12,052 bases of DNA from CAYFMH01 sp964344165 (GTDB taxonomy: Bacteria > Patescibacteriota > Gracilibacteria > UBA4473), in NCBI GenBank assembly GCA_964344165.1, contig CAYFMH010000053.1:1-12052 (forward strand), given 5' to 3'. The position numbers were made by a program, and so were the translations under genes. Positions 6,021 through 12,048 of this stretch are shown piece after piece. Every line of letters starts with the position of its first letter. Position 1 is the stretch's first letter. Below the pieces are notes generated by a model. That model ran no database searches, was not told the DNA's origin, and worked only from the letters and a program-made list of their open reading frames with translations.

Positions 6021-7151
6021 ATGACTGACTTCGGCGAAAAATCTGTCCAGATCAGAAAAAAATTCGGGGGCCAAATCTACACTGGACTCAAAAAAGAGCT
6101 TAAAACCATCGAAGATCTATCAATTTTTTATACCCCTGGGATTGCAGAGCCTTGTCGTCGGATTGCTGAGGACAAGGAACTGGCCAAATTTCTTACCGTC
6201 AAAAGAAATATGGTGGCGGTGATCTCTGATGGATCAGCGGTGTTAGGACTTGGAAATATCGGTCCAGAAGCATCTCTTCCGGTGATGGAAGGGAAATCAA
6301 TGCTTTTTAAGCAATTTGGGGGGGTAGACGCGATTCCAATTGTTCTGGATACGCAGGATACCGAAGAAATTATTCAAACGGTCAAAAATATCGCTCCAAC
6401 GCTCGGAGGAATTAATCTTGAGGATATATCAGCTCCCCGATGTTTTGAAATAGAAGAAAGGCTTATTAATGAATTAGATATCCCGGTTTTTCACGATGAT
6501 CAGCATGGGACGGCCATGGTGGCTCTAGCGGCACTGATCAATGCGCTGAAGGTGGTAAAAAAAGACAAAAAAGATCTGCGGGTGGTTTTTTCTGGAGCGG
6601 GAGCAGCCGGGATTGCGGTAGCGAAGCTGATCAAAGCCTGGGGAATCAAAAATATTGAAATGGTGGATTCCCGAGGAATTGTGGCTTGTGAACGAGAAAA
6701 TCTTCCAGACTCCAAAAGAGAATTTTGTACGTATCGAGAGGGGACTATTGCGGATGCATTGGTCGAAGCAGATGTTTTTATTGGAGTATCAAAAGCAGGG
6801 CTCGTCACCAAAGAAATGATCGAGACGATGAATACTGATCCGATTATTATTGCTATGGCCAACCCGACACCAGAGATATTTCCGAATGAAGCAAAAACTG
6901 CTGGAGCAAATGTAGTCGCTACCGGCCGATCTGATTTTCCAAACCAGGTTAATAATGTGCTGATTTTCCCTGGATTTTTTCGAGGACTTCTGGATGCTGG
7001 CATCACAAAAATCACCACCGAGATGAAATTAGCAGCCGCCGAAGCCCTAGCCAAGGTGGTAAAAAATCCTAGCCCAGAAAAAATCATCGCCGATCCATTT
7101 GATCCAGCAGTACCTCAGGCGGTGGCGGATTCTGTGAAAAAGTTTGGTTAA
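6021..7151 (+). CDS. maeB: Malic enzyme (malate dehydrogenase, decarboxylating)
   Basis: It oxidatively decarboxylates malate to pyruvate and CO2 with NAD(P), with a divalent metal. From ATG 6021 it has 376 residues, the length of the short bacterial form without a phosphotransacetylase domain. Visible sites are the catalytic tyrosine in FYTPGIAEPC (Tyr37), the VISDGSAVLGLGNIGPEA loop, the catalytic lysine in MEGKSMLF (Lys92), metal ligands in NLEDI (Glu134, Asp135) and FHDDQHGT, the nucleotide-binding GAGAAG (192-197), ANPTPEIFP, and PNQVNN near 308-312. An Asp ends the second strand of the nucleotide fold (VDSRG), which may favour NAD; the cofactor is uncertain. A start at 5979 would add 14 residues outside the family's usual N-terminus and overlap the leader hairpin, so I prefer 6021. 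Its TAA overlaps the stop of the opposing gene in TTAA. Confidence 0.95.
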   Translation: MTDFGEKSVQIRKKFGGQIYTGLKKELKTIEDLSIFYTPGIAEPCRRIAEDKELAKFLTVKRNMVAVISDGSAVLGLGNIGPEASLPVMEGKSMLFKQFGGVDAIPIVLDTQDTEEIIQTVKNIAPTLGGINLEDISAPRCFEIEERLINELDIPVFHDDQHGTAMVALAALINALKVVKKDKKDLRVVFSGAGAAGIAVAKLIKAWGIKNIEMVDSRGIVACERENLPDSKREFCTYREGTIADALVEADVFIGVSKAGLVTKEMIETMNTDPIIIAMANPTPEIFPNEAKTAGANVVATGRSDFPNQVNNVLIFPGFFRGLLDAGITKITTEMKLAAAEALAKVVKNPSPEKIIADPFDPAVPQAVADSVKKFG

Positions 7152-7756
7152 CGATGGGAACGACGTGGTAGAATTGTAACAATTCTAAGCTGATCACCCT
7201 TTGTAGAAACATAAGAAAAGTAATCAGAACTCCAAATGATAGGGATAGTTCTATCTGTTAGTACAAAGGCTGGGGCCATTTCAATTGTAATAGTATCTCC
7301 TTTTTCTTTAACAAGGGCTTGGAATTTTTCTTCAGTAACAATTTCTAGGGTCCCAGAGTTTTCCACATGTTCAGAAAGTTCATAAATTACAGCAGAAAGT
7401 ACTCTTTCTTCAAATTTTGGATCAATTTCTTTTTCGGATAATTGTTTTAGAGCATCTTCAATTTTTTGTTTGTTGGAAGGGGTTCCAGTTTTTTTTAATG
7501 TTTCTGAAATAGTTTCTTCGACTGCTCCTAAAACATCTTCTATTACTATTTTTACAGTTCCTTCTGCCGTTCCTTCATTCCAACCTTCTAAACAACTACT
7601 AATTTCCCATTTTATAGCGCCCATAAGTGTTCCAATTACTTCTTCTCCGATATTTGGAAACTGTTCTTTTAGCTTTGCTGTGGTATGTGCTTCTAATGCC
7701 TGGACATAATTTTTTCGTGCGGCTTGTCCCTCGGGGCTGATTGGCTTCTCATTCAT
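7148..7756 (-). CDS. Protein of unknown function inserted beside maeB
   Basis: This 202-residue soluble protein starts MNEKPISPEGQAARK. The first 125 residues look helical and acidic (GWNEGTAEGTVKIVIEDV, ETISETLKKTG). The last 75 look strand-rich (GDTITIEMAPAFVLTDRTIP) and end in a basic LPRRSHR. There is no signal peptide or membrane segment. Only A/T precedes the ATG, and no promoter fits between it and the upstream lipoprotein gene 95 bp away, so it is probably read through from there. Its TAA (7150-7148) overlaps the maeB TAA head-on. It sits exactly between two diverged copies of the maeB 3' end, which suggests insertion. I recognise no family. Confidence 0.72.
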   Translation of the reverse strand: MNEKPISPEGQAARKNYVQALEAHTTAKLKEQFPNIGEEVIGTLMGAIKWEISSCLEGWNEGTAEGTVKIVIEDVLGAVEETISETLKKTGTPSNKQKIEDALKQLSEKEIDPKFEERVLSAVIYELSEHVENSGTLEIVTEEKFQALVKEKGDTITIEMAPAFVLTDRTIPIIWSSDYFSYVSTKGDQLRIVTILPRRSHR

Positions 7757-7779
7757 GGTTTTTTATTAAAAAATAAAGA

Positions 7780-7854
7780 GAAAAAATCATCGCGGATTCT
7801 TTTGATCCGGAGGTGCCTCAGGCGGTGGCGGGGTCAGTGAGGCATTTTGTTTAA
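7780..7854 (+). pseudogene. Relic of a second malic enzyme 3' end
   Basis: This 75-bp stretch aligns without gaps to the last 75 bp of maeB (7077-7151), with 60 of 75 bases identical. It translates as EKIIADSFDPEVPQAVAGSV and four more residues before TAA, matching 18 of 24 residues of the real C-terminus. No start or upstream coding part is present, so it cannot be expressed as an enzyme. Most differences are silent or conservative, so it diverged as a functional gene before being cut down. It is the tail of an older or foreign maeB allele. Confidence 0.85.
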
Positions 7855-8732
7855 GCTGTTTTTTTATTTTCTCCAATTATTTTAAAAATTTTTTTGGCTT
7901 CTACTAGTAGTTTTAATCTCAATAAATCAATGGTTAGTTTAGTTTTTATTTTCCTTTTCTTCAACTTGTTTATATTTTTTCTAACATTTGGATCAACCGG
8001 TTCTTTCTGGTAAAAACAAGGATATTGTCCTTGAGCACTTGGCTGGGAATTTCTAGAGAGGTTAGTTAAGCTATTACAGGAATATTTTTGGGGAGGATCT
8101 TGAGGGATAAATACAAATTCTTCTTCTGCTTCAATTTTTTTTATTTCAGCTTCAATTTGGGCCAAGTCTTTTAATTCCATTTGTAAATTATCCCATGTGC
8201 TTTCGAAGTCATTGTATGTAGATTGGGGAATAATATCATGATTTTTTATGGCAAAAGTAAAAAATTCACTTATCACAGCATTAAAAATATCAGGGAAAAC
8301 ATTTACATTTACTTGCATGGTTTCGTTTATTTTCTCCAATAAACCAAGACCTGTATAACTTTGAAGGACGTCAGCTACTTCCACTGCTCTTGTTTTTTTT
8401 ACCTCATCCCAATGACTAATAAACTTACGATTATTACCGTTTTTTTTCTGAGGTTGTTTTGGCGTTGCAGAGGGTAATATTTGAGGGGGTTTTATTTGAG
8501 AGCTTTTTCTAGGCGTATTTGGAGGAGAAGTAGAGGAGAGTATTGAGACCGAAGATTTTTTATCAAGATTTGGTTTCTTTTTGTCTGTTGTTGTCACACA
8601 ACCAGCTAAAACCAGTGCTACTAAAGAAAAAGTAGTTAGTCTAAATCCAGGGCCTGTTAGAGCATGTTTTCCTGTTTCTCTGTTTTTAACAGGTAAAAAA
8701 TTTAATTTTAATACGTCTGATTCCTTTTTCAT
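7851..8732 (-). CDS. Predicted lipoprotein, unknown function
   Basis: This 293-residue protein has a lipobox, LVLAGC, with the acceptor Cys45, after the hydrophobic stretch TTFSLVALVLAG. The n-region before it (about 32 residues) is unusually long, but no later start codon fits. Residues 46-105 form a Thr/Ser/Pro/Lys-rich linker, as expected for a tether to the membrane. The rest is mainly helical, with a Glu/Lys-rich coiled-coil-like segment near 186-206 and a very basic C-terminus (KLKKRKIKTK). Cys219 and Cys239 could form a disulfide. Its TAA (7853-7851) overlaps the TAA of the maeB relic in TTAA. It follows thyA by 60 bp and probably has its own promoter. I recognise no family. Confidence 0.78.
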   Translation of the reverse strand: MKKESDVLKLNFLPVKNRETGKHALTGPGFRLTTFSLVALVLAGCVTTTDKKKPNLDKKSSVSILSSTSPPNTPRKSSQIKPPQILPSATPKQPQKKNGNNRKFISHWDEVKKTRAVEVADVLQSYTGLGLLEKINETMQVNVNVFPDIFNAVISEFFTFAIKNHDIIPQSTYNDFESTWDNLQMELKDLAQIEAEIKKIEAEEEFVFIPQDPPQKYSCNSLTNLSRNSQPSAQGQYPCFYQKEPVDPNVRKNINKLKKRKIKTKLTIDLLRLKLLVEAKKIFKIIGENKKTA

Positions 8733-8740
8733 GGAATCTG

Positions 8741-8767
8741 AATATAAAAAAGGGACAAAAAAGTCAA
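8741..8767 (-). promoter_or_regulatory. Possible promoter of the lipoprotein gene
   Basis: On the minus strand TTGACT (8767-8762) is followed after only 15 nt by TATATT (8746-8741). The short spacer weakens the call. It would start transcription almost at the ATG, giving a nearly leaderless message. Confidence 0.35.
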
Positions 8768-8792
8768 ATAATATTATTTATTGACTTAGATT

Positions 8793-9629
8793 TTATAATA
8801 CAATCGACATCTTCCCAACTGATTCTTGCGGATGATATTTCAATTTGAGAGCTTCAAAAATCTCTTCTACCAGACTTTCGTCTCCTTCTTCTGCTCGATC
8901 GAGTGCGTTGGGGGGACATTGGAATTTTATCGGTTCATGTGTAATTTCTCGTCCAATAATTTCTTTGGCTTTATCTAGATGAATATCGTAGATGTGAGCA
9001 TTGGAAATGGAGATAGTTAGATAACCTGGTTTTACATTTAGCTTCTGTGCCAAAAAGTAGGAGAGAAGTGCAAACCCGGCTACATCGTGCGGGTTTCCCA
9101 GCATCATATCATTTGATCGGATGACGAGGTGGAGACAGAGCCGTCCACCCATGATCTGCACCGTGAAACAAAAAGGGCAGGGGACATTCTTCTTCGCCGT
9201 ACCGTCTGAGAGCCCATCATCGCTTGGGTCCCACATGAGGATGACCCCGTGTCTGGAGGTAGGGTCTTTTTTTAGCATTTTTATCAGTCCACCGAGCTGA
9301 TCTCGCTCGAAGTGTTTTCGCCATCGATATCCGTAGGCGGCTTCGACACAGTTGTTTTCTTCGGCGAAGTCGTCCCAGATCTTGGTAAATCGTTGGAGAA
9401 ATGCGAGATTTTTATGTCCCATCAGGAACCAGATCTGTTCCGCTATAAACACTTTCATCGGGATTCTCCGCAGGGTAAGCAGAGGAAATCCTTTTTCCAG
9501 ATCAAATTTCATCATCATGCCGGGCAGACTGTGGCAGACATGTCCGGTACGTTCATTTTTTTCTTGGATTCCGTTGTCGATCAGTTCCTTGAGGATTGCC
9601 GCATACTGGACATCAAATTCGTTTTTCAT
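8793..9629 (-). CDS. thyA: Thymidylate synthase family enzyme, possible dCMP-type
   Basis: This family transfers a one-carbon unit from methylene-tetrahydrofolate to C5 of a pyrimidine deoxynucleotide. The 278-residue product spans the whole fold: RTGH (Arg27, phosphate), WFLMG, IWDDF (Trp85), AAYGYRWR, DPTSRHG (Arg126), the nucleophile in NVPCPF (Cys151), RSND (Arg171, Asp174), and AHIYDIH (His212, Tyr214). Three positions are unusual against E. coli ThyA. The pyrimidine-reading Asn177 of LGLPFNIA is Asp182 here (LGNPHDVA). The second Arg of SRR is His127. The His after the catalytic Cys is Pro. Asp at the Asn177 site is typical of dCMP hydroxymethylases and, in engineered ThyA, shifts preference to dCMP. 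It may thus act on dCMP, or be a divergent true ThyA. The start has no SD. A small gene lies 60 bp upstream. Confidence 0.9.
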   Translation of the reverse strand: MKNEFDVQYAAILKELIDNGIQEKNERTGHVCHSLPGMMMKFDLEKGFPLLTLRRIPMKVFIAEQIWFLMGHKNLAFLQRFTKIWDDFAEENNCVEAAYGYRWRKHFERDQLGGLIKMLKKDPTSRHGVILMWDPSDDGLSDGTAKKNVPCPFCFTVQIMGGRLCLHLVIRSNDMMLGNPHDVAGFALLSYFLAQKLNVKPGYLTISISNAHIYDIHLDKAKEIIGREITHEPIKFQCPPNALDRAEEGDESLVEEIFEALKLKYHPQESVGKMSIVL

Positions 9630-9689
9630 CGAGCAAATTCTGGCGAATTTTTGGGAAAAGACAAGATGTAAAATTCCCCCATAAAAAAA

Positions 9690-9947
9690 TTAAGCGACTT
9701 TGCGTCCTAAATTTATAGCAATGGTTTTTATTTGAGGATCAGAAATTGCTTTTTCAGGAACCTTCAAAGCTTTTTTCATACGAGCTAAAGTATCATTTTC
9801 TATAGCCTCTAACGCCTCAAAATCAGATGATGCTCCTCCTGAATTAAGGATGTATCCTCTACGTTCTTCCCATTCCCAAGTTTTTCCATGTAGACGATAA
9901 GCTGCTTTGGCCAATGAGAGTCCTGCTGGATTTTCGATGAAAACCAT
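9690..9947 (-). CDS. Small protein of unknown function
   Basis: This 85-residue protein (MVFIENPAGLSLAKAAYRLH at the start) is mixed helical, with TWEWEERRGY in the first third and a helix rich in Glu/Ala near 43-62. It ends in a hydrophobic strand-like ISDPQIKTIAINLGRKVA. It has no membrane span or cysteines. A run of A precedes the ATG and there is no SD. It ends 60 bp before thyA on the same strand, so the two may be co-transcribed. I recognise no family. Confidence 0.65.
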   Translation of the reverse strand: MVFIENPAGLSLAKAAYRLHGKTWEWEERRGYILNSGGASSDFEALEAIENDTLARMKKALKVPEKAISDPQIKTIAINLGRKVA

Positions 9948-10011
9948 TTTTTTTATTTTAAAAACGAAGCAAATGCTATCCTAAAAAGTAAAAAAAGAAA
10001 ATTTTTCTGAT

Positions 10012-10040
10012 TTGCAAATTATTACAGTTGTAATTAAAAG
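10012..10040 (+). promoter_or_regulatory. Promoter with palindromic operator in its spacer
   Basis: TTGCAA (10012-10017) and TAAAAG (10035-10040) are 17 nt apart. The spacer ends in a perfect 14-bp palindrome, ATTACAGTTGTAAT (10021-10034). Its core TACAGTTGTA fits the TACAnnTGTA operator bound by CopY/BlaI-type repressors. A dimeric repressor there would block polymerase directly. No such repressor gene is in the window. Confidence 0.45.
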
Positions 10041-10089
10041 GAAAATACGTTGTTTTACTTCCTGAAACTCAAAAACCAGAGAGGTGGTG

Positions 10090-10299
10090 ATGAAATGGAA
10101 CTTTAAAATATTCCTGCCTCACTGGGCATGGTGGGAATGGTGGTGTTTTTGGACTTTGCCTCGGTTTAGAAATCGGGTTCTCCTGAAAACCTGGTGGCAG
10201 ACGCTAAAAAGTTCACCCAAAAAAGGGATAGCTCATGCCAAAACTTATCTGAAGCACAAAAGGAGAAGGCACAAAAGGAAAAGTAATCGACCAGGATGA
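10090..10299 (+). CDS. Small Trp-rich, basic ORF of uncertain reality
   Basis: An ATG at 10090 (with two GTG codons just before it) follows GAGGTG at 10081-10086 and opens 69 codons ending in TGA. The first third is extremely Trp-rich (LPHWAWWEWWCFW) and the end is very basic (HKRRRHKRKSNRPG), which would suit a small membrane-active peptide. However, the spacing to the SD is only 3 nt, the stop would be the only TGA in the window, and a neighbouring frame looks more like ordinary protein. The Trp codons come from a GG-rich stretch, so this may be an out-of-frame shadow of a decayed gene. Confidence 0.25.
   Translation: MKWNFKIFLPHWAWWEWWCFWTLPRFRNRVLLKTWWQTLKSSPKKGIAHAKTYLKHKRRRHKRKSNRPG
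10095..10286 (+). pseudogene. Competing frame with two stops, possible decayed gene
   Basis: The ATG at 10095 has the best spacing (8 nt) to the SD GAGGTG. It reads MEL, hits TAA (10104), and then continues NIPASLGMVGMVVFLDFASV, TAG (10167), KSGSPENLVADAKKFTQKRD, and an end in LSEAQKEKAQKEK before TAA at 10284. One hydrophobic helix followed by a charged tail resembles a small single-pass membrane protein. With two single-base nonsense codons it would be a pseudogene, unless translation restarts at ATG 10128. The same frame reopens at ATG 10296 for 33 codons that run into the terminator. I recognise no family. Confidence 0.35.
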
Positions 10300-10368
10300 T
10301 CGTTCGAGTTTTGGGAGGAGGATTGTTTTATGCGACCAGATGGTACGTGTCAGATATCCCAAAACCCG

Positions 10369-10395
10369 GGCGGCATCTGGATGCCGCCTTTTTTT
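10369..10395 (+). terminator. Strong intrinsic terminator
   Basis: GGCGGCAT (10369-10376), loop CTGG and ATGCCGCC (10381-10388) form a perfect 8-bp GC-rich stem, followed at once by seven T (10389-10395). It ends plus-strand transcription from the unit that starts near 10047. There is no T-run on the other side, so it works in one direction. Confidence 0.85.
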
Positions 10396-10433
10396 AAAAG
10401 AAGGAATATTGAGAAAAAAGATGATTTTGAAGG

Positions 10434-10458
10434 ACCATGAGCTTTTCTTGCCCATGGT
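10434..10458 (-). terminator. Possible terminator after the PiT gene
   Basis: On the minus strand ACCATGGGC and GCTCATGGT form a 9-bp stem (one G-U pair) around AAGAAAA, 33 bp after the permease stop. The T-rich stretch that follows starts only after several mixed bases, so termination may be weak. Confidence 0.35.
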
Positions 10459-10490
10459 TCTAGTGGTCGAGCAGGGTATTTTCTTCGACA

Positions 10491-11480
10491 TTAGAAACCA
10501 TTTGCGGCCATCCACTGGACGCCAAAGGCGAGTGCCAGAGAAATGGCGATACCGATTCCCATTTTTCCCAAGTCCTTTCCAACGATGATTTTGAGAGTTT
10601 TCCTCTCTTTTTTCTTGGCTATCAAGCGTTGGATGATGAATTCTCGTCCATGGAGCAGGCCGACGAAGACCCATGTCGTGGACATGGGGATATCATTGAG
10701 CTCTTTGAAGAAAAGAAGCAAGAATGCGTAGACCAGATCGATGATCGTGGCCGACCGGACGTATTCTGTATTACTTTTTTCTCGGACGATCTGCTGAATC
10801 TTGCCGCCTTTGTTCTGGAAGATGATCCAGAGGCCGATAATGAAAACCGCGATGACGGCCATGAGCTCTTCGAATGAGAGTTTACGCGGCAGAAAAACCG
10901 CGATGTTTGCTGTGTCATGGCTGAGCCAGGTGAACCACAGAAATCCCGTGGAAAGCCATTGAAAAACCCGCCATTTTCGGTCGTGCTTTTCATGGGTTAG
11001 GGCTTTTACCCACTTTTTTTCGCCTTTGATCAGACGAGCCCCAATTTTGATGATACTCCCCCAGATTACCAAGGCAGAGATTACGGCAATGGCGTAGCCT
11101 GCAAGAGACTTCTCGGCCATCTCTTCGAAGACGGGGCCAGTGGCAAAGGCCGATAGCACCAGAAACGAAGTGGAGACCGGGATGCCGAACCTGGTCAAGA
11201 TCAGAAGAACGACCGGTGCCATGGCGTGGTACCACTGTATTTTTAGGTCTTCTTCAAATCTGTTCAGGCGTCCATAGCTGATATCTCCTCCATAAGTATA
11301 CCAGCCATACAAAATTGTGATGGCCAGGACGCTGGATGCCCCCAGCCAGAGGTATTGCCAGCGAAGGCGGTGATTGGACGCAATAAACGTGCCCAGTGTT
11401 TGGATTGCATCGTTCCCGATCACGGAATACGCCGCGGCCAGAAATCCGACAACCATCCAGAGGGTCAGGTTTGCTTCCAT
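10491..11480 (-). CDS. pit: PiT-family inorganic phosphate transporter
   Basis: PiT permeases import phosphate with H+ or Na+ across the cytoplasmic membrane. The 329-residue protein has about eight or nine membrane helices and the internal duplication typical of the family. The first half holds GNDAIQTLGT (22-31) and GIPVSTS (99-105). The second half holds HDTANIAV (188-195) and DIPMSTTW (263-270). These match the GANDxxN and PVSTTH signatures, but both second-half motifs deviate (His for Ala/Gly-Asn, Trp for His), so this is a divergent branch and the substrate is inferred. A basic cytoplasmic loop joins the halves (about 148-172). Unlike its neighbours it has a true SD (AGGGGGAAG) 4 nt before the ATG, a long leader and higher GC, which suggests recent transfer. 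Confidence 0.85.
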   Translation of the reverse strand: MEANLTLWMVVGFLAAAYSVIGNDAIQTLGTFIASNHRLRWQYLWLGASSVLAITILYGWYTYGGDISYGRLNRFEEDLKIQWYHAMAPVVLLILTRFGIPVSTSFLVLSAFATGPVFEEMAEKSLAGYAIAVISALVIWGSIIKIGARLIKGEKKWVKALTHEKHDRKWRVFQWLSTGFLWFTWLSHDTANIAVFLPRKLSFEELMAVIAVFIIGLWIIFQNKGGKIQQIVREKSNTEYVRSATIIDLVYAFLLLFFKELNDIPMSTTWVFVGLLHGREFIIQRLIAKKKERKTLKIIVGKDLGKMGIGIAISLALAFGVQWMAANGF

Positions 11481-11607
11481 GACTTCCCCCTTTCATGTCT
11501 AGATGTTTCAGGGTTGGTTTCTTTTGTCGTTATTGTCAAAGATCCTACTCGTGCTCTTTTAGTAGCGGAGACCTCCATGCGGGGTCCACATTAAGCTAAA
11601 AGAAGCT
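11481..11607 (-). promoter_or_regulatory. Long leader of the PiT gene
   Basis: About 125 nt lie between the predicted start point and the permease ATG. In minus-strand sense the leader contains CTACT/AGTAG around an 11-nt loop (in the 11540-11565 region), a GACC/GGTC pairing just 5' of it, and the SD AGGGGGAAG at the 3' end. I recognise no known riboswitch class. A TTGACA at 11539-11534 has no fitting -10. Confidence 0.3.
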
Positions 11608-11613
11608 AGGGGT

Positions 11614-11641
11614 ATTTTATAAAAACAACAGAAATGGGCAA
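11614..11641 (-). promoter_or_regulatory. Promoter of the PiT gene
   Basis: On the minus strand TTGCCC (11641-11636), a 16-nt spacer and TAAAAT (11619-11614, 5 of 6) form a fair sigma-70-type promoter. It sits within the 240-bp gap between the last gene and the permease. Confidence 0.5.
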
Positions 11642-11689
11642 TGTTTTTAAAATATGAACGTTTCAGACCAGATTACAAACTCCAGCTCG

Positions 11690-11716
11690 GGTGGCATCTG
11701 GGATTTCACCTTTTTT
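11690..11716 (+). terminator. Degenerate copy of the intrinsic terminator
   Basis: GGTG (11690-11693) and CACC (11707-11710) close a stem that continues with one wobble, one mismatch and two A-T pairs, followed by six T (11711-11716). With its 5' flank, 13 of 14 bases (CGGGTGGCATCTGG, 11688-11701) match the terminator at 10367-10380. No plus-strand gene ends here, so it may be a relic. Confidence 0.5.
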
Positions 11717-11719
11717 GGG

Positions 11720-11983
11720 TTAGGTACCAAGATTTGAAAGTATTGAATCTATCCTCTGGTAAAACAAATCAATGATTTTTTCTACGGTTGCCATGGCTTG
11801 TGGAGAGTCGGTGATGATGACACAATCGTCCAAAACAAAGAAAGATTCTCCAATTTCACTAAGAGCGGCAGCAATTGATTCTTTGAGTTCAGCAAAAGGT
11901 TCTTTAAATGAAATTTCAAAAAGTACTCCATTCCGTCCTCCCGAATTTATGGAGAAGATTGAGAGAGCATTTTCTGTTTCCAA
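11720..11983 (-). CDS. Small protein of unknown function
   Basis: This is an 87-residue acidic protein with a compact alpha/beta look: ALSIFSINSGGRNGVLFEI as strands, a helix at about 30-45 (FAELKESIAAALSEIG), strands in FFVLDDCVIITDS, and a C-terminal helix (ATVEKIIDLFYQRIDSIL). The start is a TTG at 11983 without an SD. The frame runs open upstream to a TGA at 12010-12008, so ATT or GTT codons could also serve. It stops with TAA just beside the degenerate terminator. A plus-strand frame over the same bases (11772-12029) has shadow-like composition. I recognise no family. Confidence 0.6.
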   Translation of the reverse strand: METENALSIFSINSGGRNGVLFEISFKEPFAELKESIAAALSEIGESFFVLDDCVIITDSPQAMATVEKIIDLFYQRIDSILSNLGT

Positions 11984-12027
11984 AATAACAGGAGAATCCG
12001 AATTTTTTCATCTTAAACGCAACACAT

Positions 12028-12048
12028 GAAGATTAATCTCTAATCTTC
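12028..12048. repeat. AT-rich hairpin of the spacer-repeat type
   Basis: GAAGATTA (12028-12035) and TAATCTTC (12041-12048) are perfect inverted copies around ATCTC. The AATTGAAGATT-like wording is the same as in the rpmH-rnpA-yidC spacers, so it belongs to the same dispersed spacer sequence. It is cut by the window end. Confidence 0.5.

Noticed and set aside
6500..7087. A long minus-strand frame of 195 codons inside maeB.
   Set aside because: It is fully antisense to a well-conserved enzyme and has shadow-like Ala/Ser/Ile composition.
10213..10674. A minus-strand frame of 153 codons overlapping the PiT 3' end and the terminator.
   Set aside because: It runs through the terminator hairpin and out of frame through the permease. 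Its Arg/Trp/Ser-rich composition is not protein-like.
11772..12029. A plus-strand frame of 85 codons over the last gene.
   Set aside because: The minus-strand frame has clear alternation of strands and helices. This one is Ser/Lys-rich and has no start signal.
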